58,670 nt of DNA from Pseudomonas sp. Ant30-3 (GTDB lineage Bacteria; Pseudomonadota; Gammaproteobacteria; Pseudomonadales; Pseudomonadaceae), in the NCBI RefSeq assembly GCF_000690905.1, contig NZ_JMCL01000104.1, positions 1-58,670 on the forward strand, given 5' to 3'. The position numbers and the translations under genes were made by a program. Below, piece after piece: positions 57,377-58,670 of the stretch (positions within the stretch are counted from its first letter, which is position 1; every line of letters starts with the position of its first letter). Under the pieces are notes generated by a model. It saw nothing but the letters and a program-made list of their open reading frames with translations. It did not search any database and was not told where the DNA came from.

Positions 57377-58279
57377 TTACAGGTCGCCGTAACCCAACGA
57401 ACGCAACGCACGCTCATCATCGGACCAGCCACCCTTAACCTTCACCCACAGGTTGAGCATGATCTTGGAGTCGAACAGCAACTCCATATCCTTGCGCGCT
57501 TCGGTGCCGATGCGTTTGATGCGCTCGCCCTTGTCGCCAATGATGATCTTCTTCTGGCCGTCACGTTCGACGAGAATCAACGCATGGATGTGCAAGGTCT
57601 TGCCCTGCTGCTTGAACTCTTCGATTTCCACGGTGATCTGGTACGGCAGCTCGGCGCCCATCTGGCGCATGATTTTCTCGCGCACCAGCTCCGCGGCGAG
57701 GAAACGGCTGCTGCGGTCGGTGATCTGGTCTTCCGGGAAGAAGTGATCGTTTTCCGGCAGATAGCCGGCAATCACCCGCTCCAAGGCTTCGAGGTTGTGC
57801 CCGTGCTGGGCCGAGATCGGCATGATCTGCGCGTTCGGCAGCTGCTCCTGCAACCAGGAGAGGTGCGGCATCAATTCGGCTTTGTCCTCGATGCGATCGG
57901 TCTTGTTCAGCGCTACGATCAACGGGCCGGTCACATACTGGACGCGCTCGAGGACCATCTGGTCTTCGTCGGTCCACTTGGTGCGGTCAACCACAAAAAT
58001 CACCACGTCGACATCTTTCAACGCCGCCGAGGCAGTTTTGTTCATGTAACGGTTGAGGGCTTTTTCGCCACCCTTGTGCATGCCCGGAGTGTCGACGTAG
58101 ATCGCTTGCACGTCGCCTTCGGTCTTGATGCCGAGCATGTTGTGGCGAGTGGTCTGCGGCTTGCGCGAGGTAATCGCCAGCTTCTGGCCGAGGATGTGAT
58201 TGAGCAACGTGGACTTGCCCACGTTCGGACGGCCGACGATGGCAACATAGCCACAGCGTGTTGCGGTTGTATCAGTCAT
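57377..58279 (-). CDS. era: GTPase Era
   Basis: Era is an essential GTPase that binds 16S rRNA during 30S assembly. The 300-residue protein has G1 GRPNVGKST, G3 DTPG, G4 NKTD and G5 SAQHG motifs, then a KH domain (about 205-285; IIGDKGERIKRIG). ATG 58279 overlaps the rnc end by eight bases, so translation is coupled. Upstream in-frame starts lie inside rnc. Confidence 0.97.
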   Translation of the reverse strand: MTDTTATRCGYVAIVGRPNVGKSTLLNHILGQKLAITSRKPQTTRHNMLGIKTEGDVQAIYVDTPGMHKGGEKALNRYMNKTASAALKDVDVVIFVVDRTKWTDEDQMVLERVQYVTGPLIVALNKTDRIEDKAELMPHLSWLQEQLPNAQIMPISAQHGHNLEALERVIAGYLPENDHFFPEDQITDRSSRFLAAELVREKIMRQMGAELPYQITVEIEEFKQQGKTLHIHALILVERDGQKKIIIGDKGERIKRIGTEARKDMELLFDSKIMLNLWVKVKGGWSDDERALRSLGYGDL

Positions 58280-58670
58280 TGCCATTCTCCACACCCAGGG
58301 CAATCAGTGCTGCGGCGGCCGCTACCTGTTCGGCAATACGACGACTCACACCCTGACCTCGGCTTTTTTCATTCAGTAAGGTGATTTCACATTCGACGAA
58401 GAACGTCCGGCAATGCGGCTCACCCTGGATATCCACCACTTCGTAACGCGGCAGTTCGCAACCACGGGACTGCAAGTGTTCCTGCAGGCGGGTTTTTGGA
58501 TCTTTGTTGGTATCGACCAGCGTCAGGCCTTCGAACTCGCCGGCCAGCCAGGCCAGCACGCGCTCGCGGGCGACGTCCATGCCGGCGTCCAGGTATATGG
58601 CGCCAATCAGCGCTTCGAGAGCATCGGCCAGAATGGACTCACGACGAAAACCGCCGCTTTTCAATTCGCC
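58272..58670 (-). CDS. rnc: Ribonuclease III, 5' end beyond the window
   Basis: This is the C-terminal part of RNase III, which cleaves double-stranded RNA. Visible are the end of the nuclease domain (GGFRRESILADALEALIGAIYLD, with the conserved acidic pair) and the double-stranded-RNA-binding domain (DPKTRLQEHLQSRGCELPRYEVV to the C-terminus). The start lies beyond the right edge. It overlaps era by eight bases. Confidence 0.96.
   Translation of the reverse strand, partial: GELKSGGFRRESILADALEALIGAIYLDAGMDVARERVLAWLAGEFEGLTLVDTNKDPKTRLQEHLQSRGCELPRYEVVDIQGEPHCRTFFVECEITLLNEKSRGQGVSRRIAEQVAAAAALIALGVENGND

Overview
The window is a chromosomal segment of a fluorescent-type Pseudomonas (P. fluorescens / P. 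putida lineage). This rests on gene order and protein sequence: glpFKRD, aatJQMP-aauSR, rpsP-rimM-trmD-rplS, hom-thrC and rnc-era-recO-pdxJ are arranged and spelled as in that genus. The intergenic regions carry many REP-type palindromes of the sort common in this group. I see no rRNA, tRNA, CRISPR array, phage, plasmid or intact insertion sequence. Most of the window is core genome.

Layout: 1-6 kb holds a YbaK-type deacylase (cut by the window edge) and the glycerol regulon glpF, glpK, glpR and glpD. 6-13.3 kb holds an acidic amino-acid ABC transporter (aatJQMP), its two-component system (aauS/aauR) and glpM. A sigma-54 promoter and two upstream inverted repeats sit in front of aatJ. 13.4-17.5 kb holds a hydrolase, a decayed metE beside an intact metR, an acetyltransferase and a LysE-type exporter. 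17.7-22.5 kb holds a tight signalling operon: a receiver-GGDEF-EAL protein, a periplasmic di-haem peroxidase and a histidine kinase whose frame is broken by a 5-bp tandem duplication. 22.7-30.6 kb holds opgC, an Old Yellow Enzyme homologue, recJ, yaeQ, a CoA transferase, a periplasmic binding-type protein and a DUF3509 protein. 30.6-31.9 kb is non-coding and dominated by a ~780-bp composite inverted repeat. 31.9-41 kb, all on the minus strand, holds thrC, hom, dsbC, xerD, a thioesterase, rplS-trmD-rimM-rpsP and ffh. 41-50 kb holds a CcsA-type membrane protein, a CNNM/CorC-type transporter, an MHS-family transporter broken by a 7-bp tandem duplication, purT, a VUT-family membrane protein, a DUF1289 protein, a gamma-class carbonic anhydrase homologue, two divergent NUDIX hydrolases and an L,D-transpeptidase. 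50-58.7 kb holds purL, mltF, pdxJ, recO, era and the 3' part of rnc.

How the genes work together: glpF/K/D import, phosphorylate and oxidise glycerol under GlpR. AauS/AauR probably sense acidic amino acids and switch on aatJQMP through sigma-54. The receiver-GGDEF-EAL / peroxidase / kinase trio looks like one pathway joining a periplasmic redox signal to cyclic-di-GMP turnover. It is the least conventional coding locus here, and its kinase appears broken in this strain.

The most notable signals are: (1) the redox/c-di-GMP operon; (2) two genes each split by a perfect short tandem duplication of 5 or 7 bp whose removal exactly restores the frame; (3) a textbook sigma-54 promoter with paired activator sites at aatJ; (4) a metE relic with three separate lesions; (5) the large composite inverted repeat upstream of the DUF3509 gene, a piece of which recurs 7 kb away. 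I found no clear defence or biosynthetic system of a new kind.
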